In this document: one piece after another, positions 13,633-20,866 of the stretch | Position numbering within the stretch: position 1 is the stretch's first letter | Layout: each line of letters opens with the position of its first letter | Assembly (NCBI GenBank): GCA_964399965.1 | Contig: CAYNRX010000039.1 | Span: forward strand, 1-21,432 | From: UBA1381 sp964399965 | GTDB lineage: Bacteria > Bacillota > Clostridia > UBA1381 | Length of the DNA: 21,432 nucleotides | Direction of reading: 5' to 3' | Notes under the pieces: model-generated | What the model saw: only the letters and a program-made list of their open reading frames with translations | The model's database searches: none | What the model was told of the DNA's origin: nothing | Translations under genes and position numbers: made by a program

Positions 13633-14023
13633 CTATCTTGGATAAAGCCTTGCTATGGAGTCTGTATAACTGTCTTTCGCTGTAGTAAAGTTCTCCTACG
13701 ATATCTTTCCAGTCCTTACAGTTTATATACCTCGCGATCAATACAGCCCGCAGCATGGGATCCTCCACCATATTTATTGCTTCAAGGATCTCCTTTTTTA
13801 CGCCGCAGAGCTCATCAATACGCTCGTCTATCATCTCCGAATATTCGGCAAGTTTTATGAAATCATTCTCCGTTACATTCTTCTTTGAGGTCTGGACTTT
13901 CTCGCCGCCGACACCACGTCCGCCGCCAGTAACTTTTTCATACAGATTTTGCTGCTTCTTTAAAAGCTCGTTGATCTCCTCATCGAGATTTCTTGCGCGT
14001 TTAAGCCAGTCTTTTGTGGTCAT
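13613..14023 (-). CDS. DUF1492/ArpU-like late transcription regulator
   Basis: 136 residues, starting at ATG 14023, with GGGGAGG upstream and a four-base overlap (ATGA) with the preceding gene. The N-terminal part is a coiled-coil-like helix (LKRARNLDEEINELLKKQQN) and the middle is helical with SEMIDERIDELCGVKKEI. The last 45 residues (MLRAVLIARYINCKDWKDIV, YYSERQLYRLHSKALSKI) read as a sigma-70 region 4-like helix-turn-helix. ArpU and DUF1492 proteins are known as phage late-gene regulators in Firmicutes. It is the last early gene and lies directly before the late promoter, which strongly supports this role. The stop codon lies inside the TGACAT array. Confidence 0.9.
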   Translation of the reverse strand: MTTKDWLKRARNLDEEINELLKKQQNLYEKVTGGGRGVGGEKVQTSKKNVTENDFIKLAEYSEMIDERIDELCGVKKEILEAINMVEDPMLRAVLIARYINCKDWKDIVGELYYSERQLYRLHSKALSKIDVSKCH

Positions 14024-14376
14024 TCAAATACCTCCCCGCTGTAAAACTCCACCAAGCTCCATAAAATCGGCGTACAGTCCGTCCCGTTCTTTAGCCGCTT
14101 GCGCAGCTCCGTACGCAGCTTTTCCGTTTCAAGAAACCTGTCCAAATGCTCGCGGTTAAGCTGCACTTCAAACCCATACTGCTTCATATACGCGTTATAC
14201 TCCGCCTCTACGCACCTTTTGTCCTCTTTAGCCTTGTCTATCGATAGATCGCCGTTTTTGTACTGCGTGTAGATCCCGCGCACCGATATATAGTACATCT
14301 GCTGTATCAGCCCTATACCGCCCGGAACGTCTTCGCCCCGGTACGCTGCCTTGTCCAATTCCTCTAAGCTCCACAT
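14020..14376 (-). CDS. Phage hypothetical protein between VRR-NUC and DUF1492 genes
   Basis: 118 residues from ATG 14376 with AGGAGG ten bases upstream; it overlaps the VRR-NUC gene by 13 bases. It is largely helical and charged: SLEELDKAAYRGED, GLIQQMYYISVRGIYTQYKN, KAKEDKRCVEAEYNAYMKQY, and a Lys/Arg/Glu-rich tail ending with FYSGEVFE. Such proteins are common just before the late regulator in Firmicutes phages, but I cannot name a function. No enzyme motif, membrane segment or signal peptide is visible. Confidence 0.8.
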   Translation of the reverse strand: MWSLEELDKAAYRGEDVPGGIGLIQQMYYISVRGIYTQYKNGDLSIDKAKEDKRCVEAEYNAYMKQYGFEVQLNREHLDRFLETEKLRTELRKRLKNGTDCTPILWSLVEFYSGEVFE

Positions 14377-14678
14377 ATCTTTAACGCCTCCTCTACGCTG
14401 TAGGCAACGCCGCCCGCTGCACCGTACCTTTCACGCATTGCCCGCAAAAATTGCTCCTGCTCCTCTGTCGCCTTTCTCGGCTTCACCTTTGTCTCTATGA
14501 AATATATCCTGCCGTCCCTGACCGCGAACAGGTCGGGAAAACCTTTGGGAAGTCCCGTGCTGATATACCGGTCTCCCTGTCTTAATGTCCCTACATTGGC
14601 GCGGAATACCGCAAAACCGCGCTGTGATAATGCAAGCCGTATATTGTCCATCAGCTCATGCTCGCTTTGTTTTTGCAT
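14364..14678 (-). CDS. VRR-NUC family nuclease
   Basis: 104 residues, starting at ATG 14678 with GGAGGATG upstream, overlapping the helicase end by 23 bases. The PD-(D/E)XK-type motif set is complete: E7 in the first helix, a strand, GFPDL (D49), and IETK (E62, K64), with Q74 in the helix after it. VRR-NUC proteins are nucleases often found with phage helicases and thought to resolve branched DNA. The gene sits in the usual place after the SF2 helicase, so a joint role in replication or recombination is likely. Confidence 0.94.
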   Translation of the reverse strand: MQKQSEHELMDNIRLALSQRGFAVFRANVGTLRQGDRYISTGLPKGFPDLFAVRDGRIYFIETKVKPRKATEEQEQFLRAMRERYGAAGGVAYSVEEALKICGA

Positions 14679-16044
14679 GTTCTTTCATCCTCCACAATAT
14701 CCCGTTGTATTTGGGCGGTATGGCTATGCTCAGTTCAATACACTTGTGTATCTCCCACGGGAATTTATACCCCTTAGCCTGCCGGAATTTCCGCATATCC
14801 TCAAAGGTCTTTATGTCCTTGTATGCGCTGTACGGCTTTTTCTTCAGATCCTCTCGCCTGATGCGCTCAAGCTCCGCTTCGACAGTCTCCTTTTCCTTTC
14901 TCGTGCGCTCCGTTTCATTCTGCTTAAGCTCCGCCCCGCATTCGGGGCAGACGCTTACGCTTGCCTTTACGCACCTGAGACATACCGGGCATTGACGTAT
15001 CGTTTGACGTGCCTCGCCGCGCTTTTTCTCCTTGAGCGTCCATTCGCGGACGTCGTCCGGCAGGCCGTGGCGGTAAACGTTGCCTACATGGTCGATAATG
15101 ATAGCCGTCTTGCCCCGGCGGTATCTCATAGAGCGCATAGACTGCTGTATATACAGTGAAAGCGACATCGTAGGCCGCATAAGGCACACGCATTCACAGT
15201 CCGGCACGTCAAAGCCTTCGCCGAATAAGTCCACATTGCATAGCACTGATATTTTCCCGTCTCTGAATAGCTGCACCGTTTTCTCTCTCAAGCCCTCCGG
15301 TGTTGTCCCGTCGAGATGCGCGGCGATAACGCCGTTTTTCAAAAATTCCTCCGCCGTCTCCTTGCTGGCTTTAATGCTTGAGCAGTATACGATCGTCCGC
15401 TTTCCCTCTGCTATCCGTTTCCATGTACTCACTGCCTCGCCGTATACGTATCCGCGTTCTAAAATCTTTGATATTTCCTCCGAAACAAATTCCCCGGCTC
15501 TTACCCGCAAATTCTCGGTATCCACCGTCTTTACGCTGTAGTATTCATACGGCGACAAATACCCGTTATCGATAAGCCATCCCGTGGAAACGCCCTCTAC
15601 AAGGCTGTCATACACCGCGCCCAAGCCGCCCATGCCCAGCCGCACGGGCGTAGCCGTAAACCCCAGCCGCACCGCACATGGGAAGGCTTCGTAGATGTTT
15701 ATGTACGACTTTGCCGCGCTGTGATGGCATTCATCGGTAATGATAAGCCCCGGCATTTCCGTCGCCTTTATCCGCCGCGTAATAGTCTGCACCATGCCCA
15801 CGGTGCAAAGATGCATATCAACGCCGCATTCTCTAAATGTCCTTGATATCTGCTCCAAAAGCTCCCTGCGGTGTACCAGGAAAAGCACTCTGTTGCCCTT
15901 ATCGGTGGCAGACCGCGCGATGCAGCCCTGTATGACCGACTTACCGCCGCCGCAGCCTAAAACGGCGCATACGGCTTTTTTACCGTCCCTTAATTCATTG
16001 CGGATCTTCTCCACCAGCTCTTGCTGATACGGCCGCAGCTCCAT
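14656..16044 (-). CDS. SF2 DEAD/DEAH-type helicase with zinc ribbon
   Basis: 462 residues from ATG 16044, with GGAGGG eight bases upstream. Helicase motifs in order: Q-like RPYQQEL (4-10), Walker A GCGGGKS (30-36), DECH box (104-107), GFTATP (128-133), the second RecA domain with RTIVYCSS and GEGFDVP, and motif VI QQSMRSMRYRRGK (300-312). In motif VI the usual glycine before R304 is replaced by methionine, although both arginines are kept. A zinc ribbon of CPVC (352-355) and CPEC (366-369) follows, then a charged helix and a C-terminal KGYKFPWEIHKC region. It unwinds or remodels DNA during phage replication. It lies directly downstream of the proposed origin. Confidence 0.95.
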   Translation of the reverse strand: MELRPYQQELVEKIRNELRDGKKAVCAVLGCGGGKSVIQGCIARSATDKGNRVLFLVHRRELLEQISRTFRECGVDMHLCTVGMVQTITRRIKATEMPGLIITDECHHSAAKSYINIYEAFPCAVRLGFTATPVRLGMGGLGAVYDSLVEGVSTGWLIDNGYLSPYEYYSVKTVDTENLRVRAGEFVSEEISKILERGYVYGEAVSTWKRIAEGKRTIVYCSSIKASKETAEEFLKNGVIAAHLDGTTPEGLREKTVQLFRDGKISVLCNVDLFGEGFDVPDCECVCLMRPTMSLSLYIQQSMRSMRYRRGKTAIIIDHVGNVYRHGLPDDVREWTLKEKKRGEARQTIRQCPVCLRCVKASVSVCPECGAELKQNETERTRKEKETVEAELERIRREDLKKKPYSAYKDIKTFEDMRKFRQAKGYKFPWEIHKCIELSIAIPPKYNGILWRMKEHAKTKRA

Positions 16045-16070
16045 TTTTGTGTCCCTCCTTTTGGTTTCAT
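15990..16070 (-). CDS. Possible 26-residue leader ORF overlapping the helicase start
   Basis: ATG at 16070 is preceded by AGGAGG six bases upstream. The frame encodes 26 residues (MKPKGGTQKW then a Trp/Arg/Ser-rich end) and overlaps the helicase gene in another frame, stopping at 15990. The product looks like an out-of-frame reading, so if it is translated, it may only help ribosomes reach the helicase start. There is no independent evidence for a protein. Confidence 0.25.
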   Translation of the reverse strand: MKPKGGTQKWSCGRISKSWWRRSAMN

Positions 16071-16096
16071 TTTCTGCCTCCTGTTTGTTTTCAAAA

Positions 16097-16357
16097 AGCT
16101 AACCCAGCTAACTTATAACTAACCAAAAGCTAACCTAAATTTGGCTTAGATACTGGAAAGCTAACCAGCTAACCTATTTTTGAGAAGAATATTATATAGA
16201 ATATTATAGAAAAAACGTCTTTTTTCTCTCCCTTATATAATATTCTATATTTTAGGTTAGCTAAGTTAGCTAATATATAAAATAGCCCTATCTAAAGCCA
16301 TTTTTCATAGCTAACCCAGTTTAAAAAAAGGTTAGCTACAGGTTAGCTAGGTTAGCT
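16097..16357. repeat. Twelve AGCTAACC iteron-like repeats in two groups
   Basis: Perfect AGCTAACC (plus strand): starts 16097, 16128, 16159, 16167 and 16309. Perfect GGTTAGCT: starts 16255, 16330, 16341 and 16350. One-mismatch copies: AGCTAACT at 16106, AACTAACC at 16117 and AGTTAGCT at 16264. Start-to-start distances are often near multiples of one helical turn (11, 11, 31, 31, 21, 11), mixed with 8-9. A spaced array of short repeats with no unique equal spacers rules out CRISPR. Confidence 0.85.
16194..16250. repeat. AT-rich inverted repeat at the centre of the candidate origin
   Basis: The 15-bp arm at 16194-16208 (ATATAGAATATTATA) is the exact complement of 16236-16250. Inside it AGAAAAAA (16208-16215) pairs with TTTTTTCT (16220-16227) around CGTC. 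The block is almost free of G and C apart from the central CGTC and CTCTCCC, and could melt or extrude as a hairpin. Confidence 0.8.
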
Positions 16358-16376
16358 AATTTTAGTTAATTATTAG

Positions 16377-18215
16377 TTAAAACGGCGGCTCGGCCGTATT
16401 TCGCTCTTCATCTTGTGATGGGATAAGAAGTTTTACAAACAGTGACCTAACGCCATTAACCGTTCTGTAGTGCACAAACTTCCCCTGGCTATTCCGGAAT
16501 ATCCGCCCTGTTTCCGCCCATTTTGCCTTGACCGTGTCAAAACTGAATCCGGCCGCCGACAGCTCCCTTACAAGGATGGTCTTGTTGATAAACACAACTT
16601 CCTCGTCTATCTTGCCCCATAGCTCGCCGCCCGTGTCCTCGTAAAACCGCGCCGCATTCGCCGCTATATGCGATACGATAAAATCATACGCGCGTTCAGA
16701 TACGTCCACCTCGCTCTTTGTCCGCAAAAGGCCGGCCACGTCCGCCACTTCCAACGGCTTCTCGTCCGTGTAAATGCACTCGCACGCCAGCTCGTCTCCC
16801 AAAAGCATACAGGCCATTGCCATAGCCTGCTTTTCCGTGGTATCACACTCCAAAAGCGCGGTAAAATGCCGCTGATACCGCTCAAACAGGTTTCGCGCAC
16901 CGTTTATGTGCCCTATGTATTTCTTCCCGGCAAGGCCGTAATTTTTGCGCAGAAAATCAGCCGTCCGTGCCCCGTTGTCAACCACACTGCCCTTACACTC
17001 CAGGTCTATTACGCGGTTTTTCACACCGCCGCCCGAGCCGTCCCCGGTGCACGGTTCCTCCGCCGTAAACAAAAACGCGCAACTCCAGGTCTCGGTTTTC
17101 TGTATGGCGTCATACTTCATCCTTCCGCGCCCGACTCCCTCTGTCACCTGCATTATGAGCTTGTCATATCCGACATTGTTTTTTATCGTTTGCAGCTCGT
17201 CCCCGGCAAAAGGGATATTTTTCAAGAATCCCGCCGTCATCATCATAGCGTTGACCGTCATATTCATTGTCTTGACCAGCCGCCCCGGCGCAGGGTCTCC
17301 CCATACGGACATCGCCGTCATAAGCCCTACTGTCTTACCGGAACCGGTGCCGCCCCAAAGATTCAGCACAAACGGCAGCGCGCTTATCTTTTCCAGCAGC
17401 GGGCTTGCAAAGCTGGCCGCCATTTGCAGGCGCAAATACAGGTTTTTGCGCAGTTCGTGCGTATGGCGCACCCAGCCCTCATAGCTTCCACGTCCTTCTA
17501 TGCATTCATATAAAGCCCGGCTTTCCATATCCCCGTCAAAGGCGATATCCCCGGTATACGGTATGAAATCGCCGCCGTGCCAGCCCAGATGCCCGGCCGA
17601 GAGTCTCCGGGGGATAATATCCGCGTTCATCCGCATGATATCCCCCAGATATTCCACCAGTAGCTTTGCATTGATAGAATTAACGCCCAGTCCCTGGTCG
17701 GCAAGCTCTATTATCTTTGTGTTGCTGGAAATGGTGGAGCTTGCGCATACCGCGCTTTTCCACACTCCGCCCGTAAAAAACTCCACTCTCACCCGCACCA
17801 GTCCATCGTCTACGTTTTCCAATATCTCCGTTATCGTCACCGGCTGTGGGGACGCGTATTTCATAACATATTCGCCGTTTGCAGCGACAAATTGATTCCG
17901 CCTAACGCCCGTCTCATCGCATATCCATGAGCCGCAGCGCAGCTCTATCGACTGTTCCGGGAATGACGTGGTATTGCAGCCATCCTCGTTCTTTATTGCC
18001 AGAGACACTAAATATGTTTTTTTGAATTTATCAAACGACTTAGCGCATTTTAGCTCCTTTGCCCGTGACAGCACCGCTGCAAGAAGCTCCTGGCGTCTTA
18101 TCATGTCATTTTCCGGCGAGTATATCATATCAAGAGTATTTTCGCTGATAAGCTCTACCATGCTCATATTAAGTATATCGTCACGCACCGGGTCGGGTAT
18201 TGTATTTCCTGCCAA
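16377..18215 (-). CDS. DUF927-type phage replication ATPase/helicase
   Basis: 612 residues, beginning at TTG 18215, nine bases after AGGAGG; the gene overlaps the CHC2 gene by 35 bases. The N-terminal 200 residues are a mixed alpha/beta domain. LGWHGGDFIPYTGD (210-223) and a helical part lead to a P-loop: NLWGGTGSGKT with Walker A at 288-295. A Walker B-like segment FAGDEL lies at 336-341, and GGVKNRVIDLEC, with R401, resembles a sensor or arginine-finger region. The C-terminal 110 residues have a winged-helix-like pattern (INKTILVRELSAAGFSFDTV) that may bind DNA. In phages and plasmids, DUF927 proteins pair with a CHC2 primase piece, so it is probably the replicative helicase module. Confidence 0.92.
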   Translation of the reverse strand: MAGNTIPDPVRDDILNMSMVELISENTLDMIYSPENDMIRRQELLAAVLSRAKELKCAKSFDKFKKTYLVSLAIKNEDGCNTTSFPEQSIELRCGSWICDETGVRRNQFVAANGEYVMKYASPQPVTITEILENVDDGLVRVRVEFFTGGVWKSAVCASSTISSNTKIIELADQGLGVNSINAKLLVEYLGDIMRMNADIIPRRLSAGHLGWHGGDFIPYTGDIAFDGDMESRALYECIEGRGSYEGWVRHTHELRKNLYLRLQMAASFASPLLEKISALPFVLNLWGGTGSGKTVGLMTAMSVWGDPAPGRLVKTMNMTVNAMMMTAGFLKNIPFAGDELQTIKNNVGYDKLIMQVTEGVGRGRMKYDAIQKTETWSCAFLFTAEEPCTGDGSGGGVKNRVIDLECKGSVVDNGARTADFLRKNYGLAGKKYIGHINGARNLFERYQRHFTALLECDTTEKQAMAMACMLLGDELACECIYTDEKPLEVADVAGLLRTKSEVDVSERAYDFIVSHIAANAARFYEDTGGELWGKIDEEVVFINKTILVRELSAAGFSFDTVKAKWAETGRIFRNSQGKFVHYRTVNGVRSLFVKLLIPSQDEERNTAEPPF

Positions 18216-18756
18216 GCAATCTCACCTCCTCGCATATCTGGGGATAAAGTTTTTTAATATCCTCATCCGTCTCCGCCCCGAAAAGCGCATCCCACATCGC
18301 TTCATGCCGCGAGGAGTTTTGCATTATGTATATAATATCGTCTGTAAAACCCTTCTCAGCTATTTCATACCCGATGTTATCCGCTCTCTTGCGCGCGTTC
18401 GACAGCACGTCAAGCGCGCCGCTGCGCCACGCTTTAAGCTCCTCGCGCCGTTTCATTTCCCGCTGCATTTTAGCCCGGTAGCCCTTCGGTATGCGCCCGT
18501 CCAGGCCGTACATTGTGCATATTATCTGTTTTGCCTGTTTAAAGGAGCAGCCCTCGGCAAGCTCCACAAAGGTAAATATATCCCCGCTCACGCCGCAGCC
18601 GAAGCATTTAAATATTTTCCTTTTCGGGGACACTGAAAAGCTGGGAGTGTTATCCTCATGAAACGGGCATCTTGCCTTGTTGCCTTTAAGCTCCACGCCA
18701 AACCGCCTTACAAGGTCGGAAATGCTTACAATGGTCTTTATCTCTTCCGCTGTCAT
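18181..18756 (-). CDS. Stand-alone CHC2 zinc-finger primase subunit
   Basis: 191 residues from ATG 18756 with AGGAGG upstream. The DnaG-type CHC2 zinc finger lies at the N-terminus: KARCPFHEDNTPSFSVSP then KIFKCFGCGVSGDIFTFVEL, with ligands C30, H33, C51 and C54. The rest is basic and helical (RAKMQREMKRREELKAWRSG). There is no TOPRIM catalytic domain, so the synthesis activity must be elsewhere, perhaps in the neighbouring DUF927 protein or supplied by the host. The arrangement of CHC2 gene then DUF927 gene is common in Firmicutes phages. Confidence 0.94.
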   Translation of the reverse strand: MTAEEIKTIVSISDLVRRFGVELKGNKARCPFHEDNTPSFSVSPKRKIFKCFGCGVSGDIFTFVELAEGCSFKQAKQIICTMYGLDGRIPKGYRAKMQREMKRREELKAWRSGALDVLSNARKRADNIGYEIAEKGFTDDIIYIMQNSSRHEAMWDALFGAETDEDIKKLYPQICEEVRLLGRKYNTRPGA

Positions 18757-18780
18757 AGCGTTGCCTCCTGTTTTGTATGA

Positions 18781-19179
18781 TTAAAAAGGCAGATCGTCCT
18801 CGTTTTCGCCAAAATCTTCAAACCCCAACGTATCAAAGCCGTTGTTCTGGTTTGGCGCCCCCGGTTTTTCCCCGGTGAAATACGCTTCCGACACGTTCAC
18901 CTCTGTTGCATATCGCTTCTGCCCCGTATCGTCCTCCCATGTACGCGTTTGCAGCTCGCCTATGACCGCTATCATGTTGCCTTTATGGAAATACCGGCAG
19001 ATAAATTCTCCCGTCTTGCGCCAGGCTGTGCAATTGATAAAATCAGTCTGCCGCTGTCCGTCTTTCCCGGAAAACCGCCGGTCAACGGCTACGGTAAACC
19101 GCGCTATGCTTATACCGTCTCCAACTGTCCTGGCCTCCGGGTCTTTCACCAGCCGTCCCATCAATATTACCTTGTTCAT
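18781..19179 (-). CDS. ssb: Single-stranded DNA-binding protein
   Basis: 132 residues from ATG 19179, which has a GGGGGG site and overlaps the ERF stop by four bases; the longer in-frame reading from 19224 lies within the ERF gene. The OB-fold pattern is complete: MNKVILMGRLVKDPEARTVG, RFTVAVDRRF, TDFINCTAWRKTGEFICRYF, KGNMIAVIGELQTRTWEDDT and a last strand. The acidic end EDDLPF is the conserved tip that recruits partner proteins. It covers ssDNA for the ERF annealing protein and for replication. Confidence 0.97.
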   Translation of the reverse strand: MNKVILMGRLVKDPEARTVGDGISIARFTVAVDRRFSGKDGQRQTDFINCTAWRKTGEFICRYFHKGNMIAVIGELQTRTWEDDTGQKRYATEVNVSEAYFTGEKPGAPNQNNGFDTLGFEDFGENEDDLPF

Positions 19180-19724
19180 TGTTTCCCCCCGTTCTTCTTT
19201 GCTTCTATCGCCTTGTTGTAGCATTCACGGCATACGATATTGCCCTTTTTCGTCTTTATCAGCTCATGCTGCTCATATGTGCGCCCGCACTGGGAGCATT
19301 TATGTTTAGTATCCCTGCTTTGCGGAGGATTGTCCGGCGGCAAGCCGTCCGCGTCCTTGGTATCGTCTATAGCAAACAGGCCGTTTAGGGCGTATTTTCT
19401 CGCGTATGATGACGCCGCCCCGGTTATCTGCGATGCATCCATGCCCTTTTTGGAATCAGGTATCTGCGCCCAGCCTGTATTTACTATCAGCTCATTATTG
19501 TCGGTATTAAAAAGCGTAGCCGATGCTTTGATAAAGCTCTTTCCGCCGCAGTCAACAACATCATCCGATAAAATCAACGTAACGCCGTATTTCTGCGCCA
19601 AGGGCTTGAATGCTGATAAAATATCCTCACAGCTGCGGTAATTGTATCCGCCGAAACTGTTATACTGTGATTTGGGATCCTTAAGCTCCGCCTGTATCGT
19701 TGCCAGCTTTTTGTATAGTTCCAC
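19176..19724 (-). CDS. erf: ERF family single-strand annealing protein with C-terminal zinc finger
   Basis: 182 residues from GTG 19724 (GAGGTG six bases upstream). The ERF core runs from about residue 1 to 125: KKLATIQAELKDPKSQYNSF, GYNYRSCEDIL, then the signature MDASQITGAASSYARKYALN leading to GLFAIDDTKDAD. After a Pro/Asp linker a zinc finger follows, with CSQC (143-146) and CREC (165-168), ending in a basic tail. Erf proteins anneal complementary ssDNA in phage recombination. The added zinc finger is present in some Firmicutes members. It stands between Gp157 and SSB, the normal recombination set. Confidence 0.95.
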   Translation of the reverse strand: MELYKKLATIQAELKDPKSQYNSFGGYNYRSCEDILSAFKPLAQKYGVTLILSDDVVDCGGKSFIKASATLFNTDNNELIVNTGWAQIPDSKKGMDASQITGAASSYARKYALNGLFAIDDTKDADGLPPDNPPQSRDTKHKCSQCGRTYEQHELIKTKKGNIVCRECYNKAIEAKKNGGKQ

Positions 19725-19740
19725 TTTTTACACCTCGCTT

Positions 19741-20217
19741 TTACTTGATGTTTATATATTCATTCTGCTTAAGGCATACGCCCTTGATGGTTTGCCCGCC
19801 TGCGACTGCTTTTTTAAGCGCACCTTTGTCAACCTTGGGCGGCTGTAGGATAAGGTATTCCTCCGGTATCTTCGCCCCGGTCTCTATCTCAAGCGACACC
19901 GGAGCTTTTCGCAGGGATACCTTAAATGTACCGGCGGACATGCTCCGTGTGCCGGAAGCGTAAAGATAACGCATAAGCTCCTGCTTAAGACGCTCAACGC
20001 CCTTTTGCGCGGCCTCTTTGCGTGTTTTAAGACGCTTTATCTCCTCATCCAGCCCGTCTATATCAGACGTCAGGTTTTTGATCATCTTGCACGATTGCTC
20101 AACGTTCCATTCCCCGCACATAGCGTCGATTGTGTCGTGGAATGTCTTGTCGTCTATCTCGCCGTCCTGGAGCAGCTGCTGCAAATACTCCGCATTTTGG
20201 GTAAGTTTGTATAGCAT
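19741..20217 (-). CDS. Siphovirus Gp157-like protein
   Basis: 158 residues starting at ATG 20217 with a purine-rich site (GGGTGAGATG) inside the previous gene's end. The family layout is clear: an N-terminal helix with DGEIDDKTFHDTIDAM and a coiled coil up to about residue 90 (LDEEIKRLKTRKEAAQKGVE), followed by GTFKVSLRKAPVSLEIETGA, IPEEYL and KKAVAGGQTIKGV with the strand end EYINIK. Gp157 proteins are linked to phage resistance in Streptococcus thermophilus phages and are usually adjacent to recombination genes, as here. Confidence 0.93.
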   Translation of the reverse strand: MLYKLTQNAEYLQQLLQDGEIDDKTFHDTIDAMCGEWNVEQSCKMIKNLTSDIDGLDEEIKRLKTRKEAAQKGVERLKQELMRYLYASGTRSMSAGTFKVSLRKAPVSLEIETGAKIPEEYLILQPPKVDKGALKKAVAGGQTIKGVCLKQNEYINIK

Positions 20218-20218
20218 A

Positions 20219-20401
20219 TCATCTCACCCTTTCCAGCTTGTCCAGCAGGCAAAACAAGCACAGTTCCTCGTCATTGTATAGGTACAGCTCGTCCTCCTCG
20301 CCGCAGCTGTCGCAGTAGTGGCGTTCCACATGCCGGTACGGGCAGGCGTCTCCGATGCAGGGCTTGCCGCAGTCAACGCATTCATTCTCTGTTCGTTTCA
20401 T
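20219..20401 (-). CDS. Small zinc-finger-like protein
   Basis: 60 residues starting at ATG 20401, with GGAAGGAG ten bases upstream; a longer in-frame reading to 20455 overlaps the small membrane gene with no site of its own. Nine cysteines, many as pairs: CVDC (8-11), C15, C20, CDSC, and CLFC at the C-terminus. Histidines lie in RHVERHYC. This suggests a small double zinc-ribbon. Phage early regions often have such genes. The target is not visible. Confidence 0.8.
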   Translation of the reverse strand: MKRTENECVDCGKPCIGDACPYRHVERHYCDSCGEEDELYLYNDEELCLFCLLDKLERVR

Positions 20402-20498
20402 CTGTGTTACGCTCCTTCCCGGCCTGCACCAGCGCAATCGCTGCCGTTGCGACAACGGCTCCTGAGAATGCGCCGGCTAAAAATATTAGTATGCTCAT
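20382..20498 (-). CDS. Tiny membrane protein, DUF3789-like
   Basis: 38 residues (MSILIFLAGAFSGAVVATAA then a short tail ending in ETNRE). An N-terminal hydrophobic helix of about 24 residues is followed by a charged tail. Its ATG overlaps the stop of the upstream gene by four bases (ATGA), and it overlaps the zinc-finger gene by 20 bases. This matches, from memory, the DUF3789 proteins of Firmicutes phages (about 35 residues, one membrane segment). Function unknown. Confidence 0.8.
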   Translation of the reverse strand: MSILIFLAGAFSGAVVATAAIALVQAGKERNTDETNRE

Positions 20499-20866
20499 TT
20501 GTGTAACTCCTCTCGCTCCCATTTTTCGACAGACTCTCGTGTGAACCGTTCATAATCCTCAAGAGCTTCTTTATAGCATTGCTTAAACATATCGCTATCG
20601 GCGGTCTTTTTAGTAATACTCCACCCGTGATAGCAACCCGGGTATCCATCATCATCAATACCACCCTCGTATGTTTTCTTAACTGCTCCATCGGCTTCCA
20701 GCTCTTTTATCAGTTTCCGTATTCGGTATTTGGTCTCTCCAAATCTTCTTGACAGTTTTGGGATGCTGTATATGTTCGGGGAATATCCTCCGGCTGGTAC
20801 CATCGCCGTAAGTTTACATAATTCCACCAACAAATCATCTTTTGTTATTGTTCTCAACCCTCCCAT
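20495..20866 (-). CDS. Winged-helix-like phage protein, function unknown
   Basis: About 123 residues if the start is ATG 20866 (MGGLRTITKDDLLVELCKL). A longer reading to 20902 would overlap the upstream gene by 49 bases, and no start has a clearly placed ribosome binding site. A winged-helix look is given by YSIPKLSRRFGETKYRIRKL and IKELEADGAVKKTYEG with the wing at DDDGYPGCYHGWSIT. The C-terminal part is a charged helix. It may be a small DNA-binding regulator. It is followed by the tiny membrane gene with a four-base overlap. Confidence 0.75.
   Translation of the reverse strand: MGGLRTITKDDLLVELCKLTAMVPAGGYSPNIYSIPKLSRRFGETKYRIRKLIKELEADGAVKKTYEGGIDDDGYPGCYHGWSITKKTADSDMFKQCYKEALEDYERFTRESVEKWEREELHK

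Larger units (their letters stand above)
16045..16376. other. Candidate phage replication origin (332-base non-coding gap)
   Basis: This is the only non-coding gap over 300 bases in the window. It separates the DUF927 ATPase from the SF2 helicase. It holds twelve copies of AGCTAACC or one-mismatch variants and a very AT-rich dyad in the middle. The left repeats point one way and most of the right ones the other way, so the two groups flank the dyad in inverted orientation. Position beside replication genes, iteron-like repeats and an AT-rich core are the usual signs of an origin. The same sites could instead be operators controlling the helicase operon. Confidence 0.65.

Noticed and set aside
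16208..16250. A bidirectional transcription terminator in the candidate origin.
   Set aside because: The stems are almost purely A/T and lack the GC-rich stem of intrinsic terminators; an unwinding or protein-binding dyad is more likely, although weak termination is not excluded.
16097..16357. A CRISPR array.
   Set aside because: The repeats are 8 bp, occur in both directions and have spacers from 0 to about 80 bases; no cas gene is nearby.
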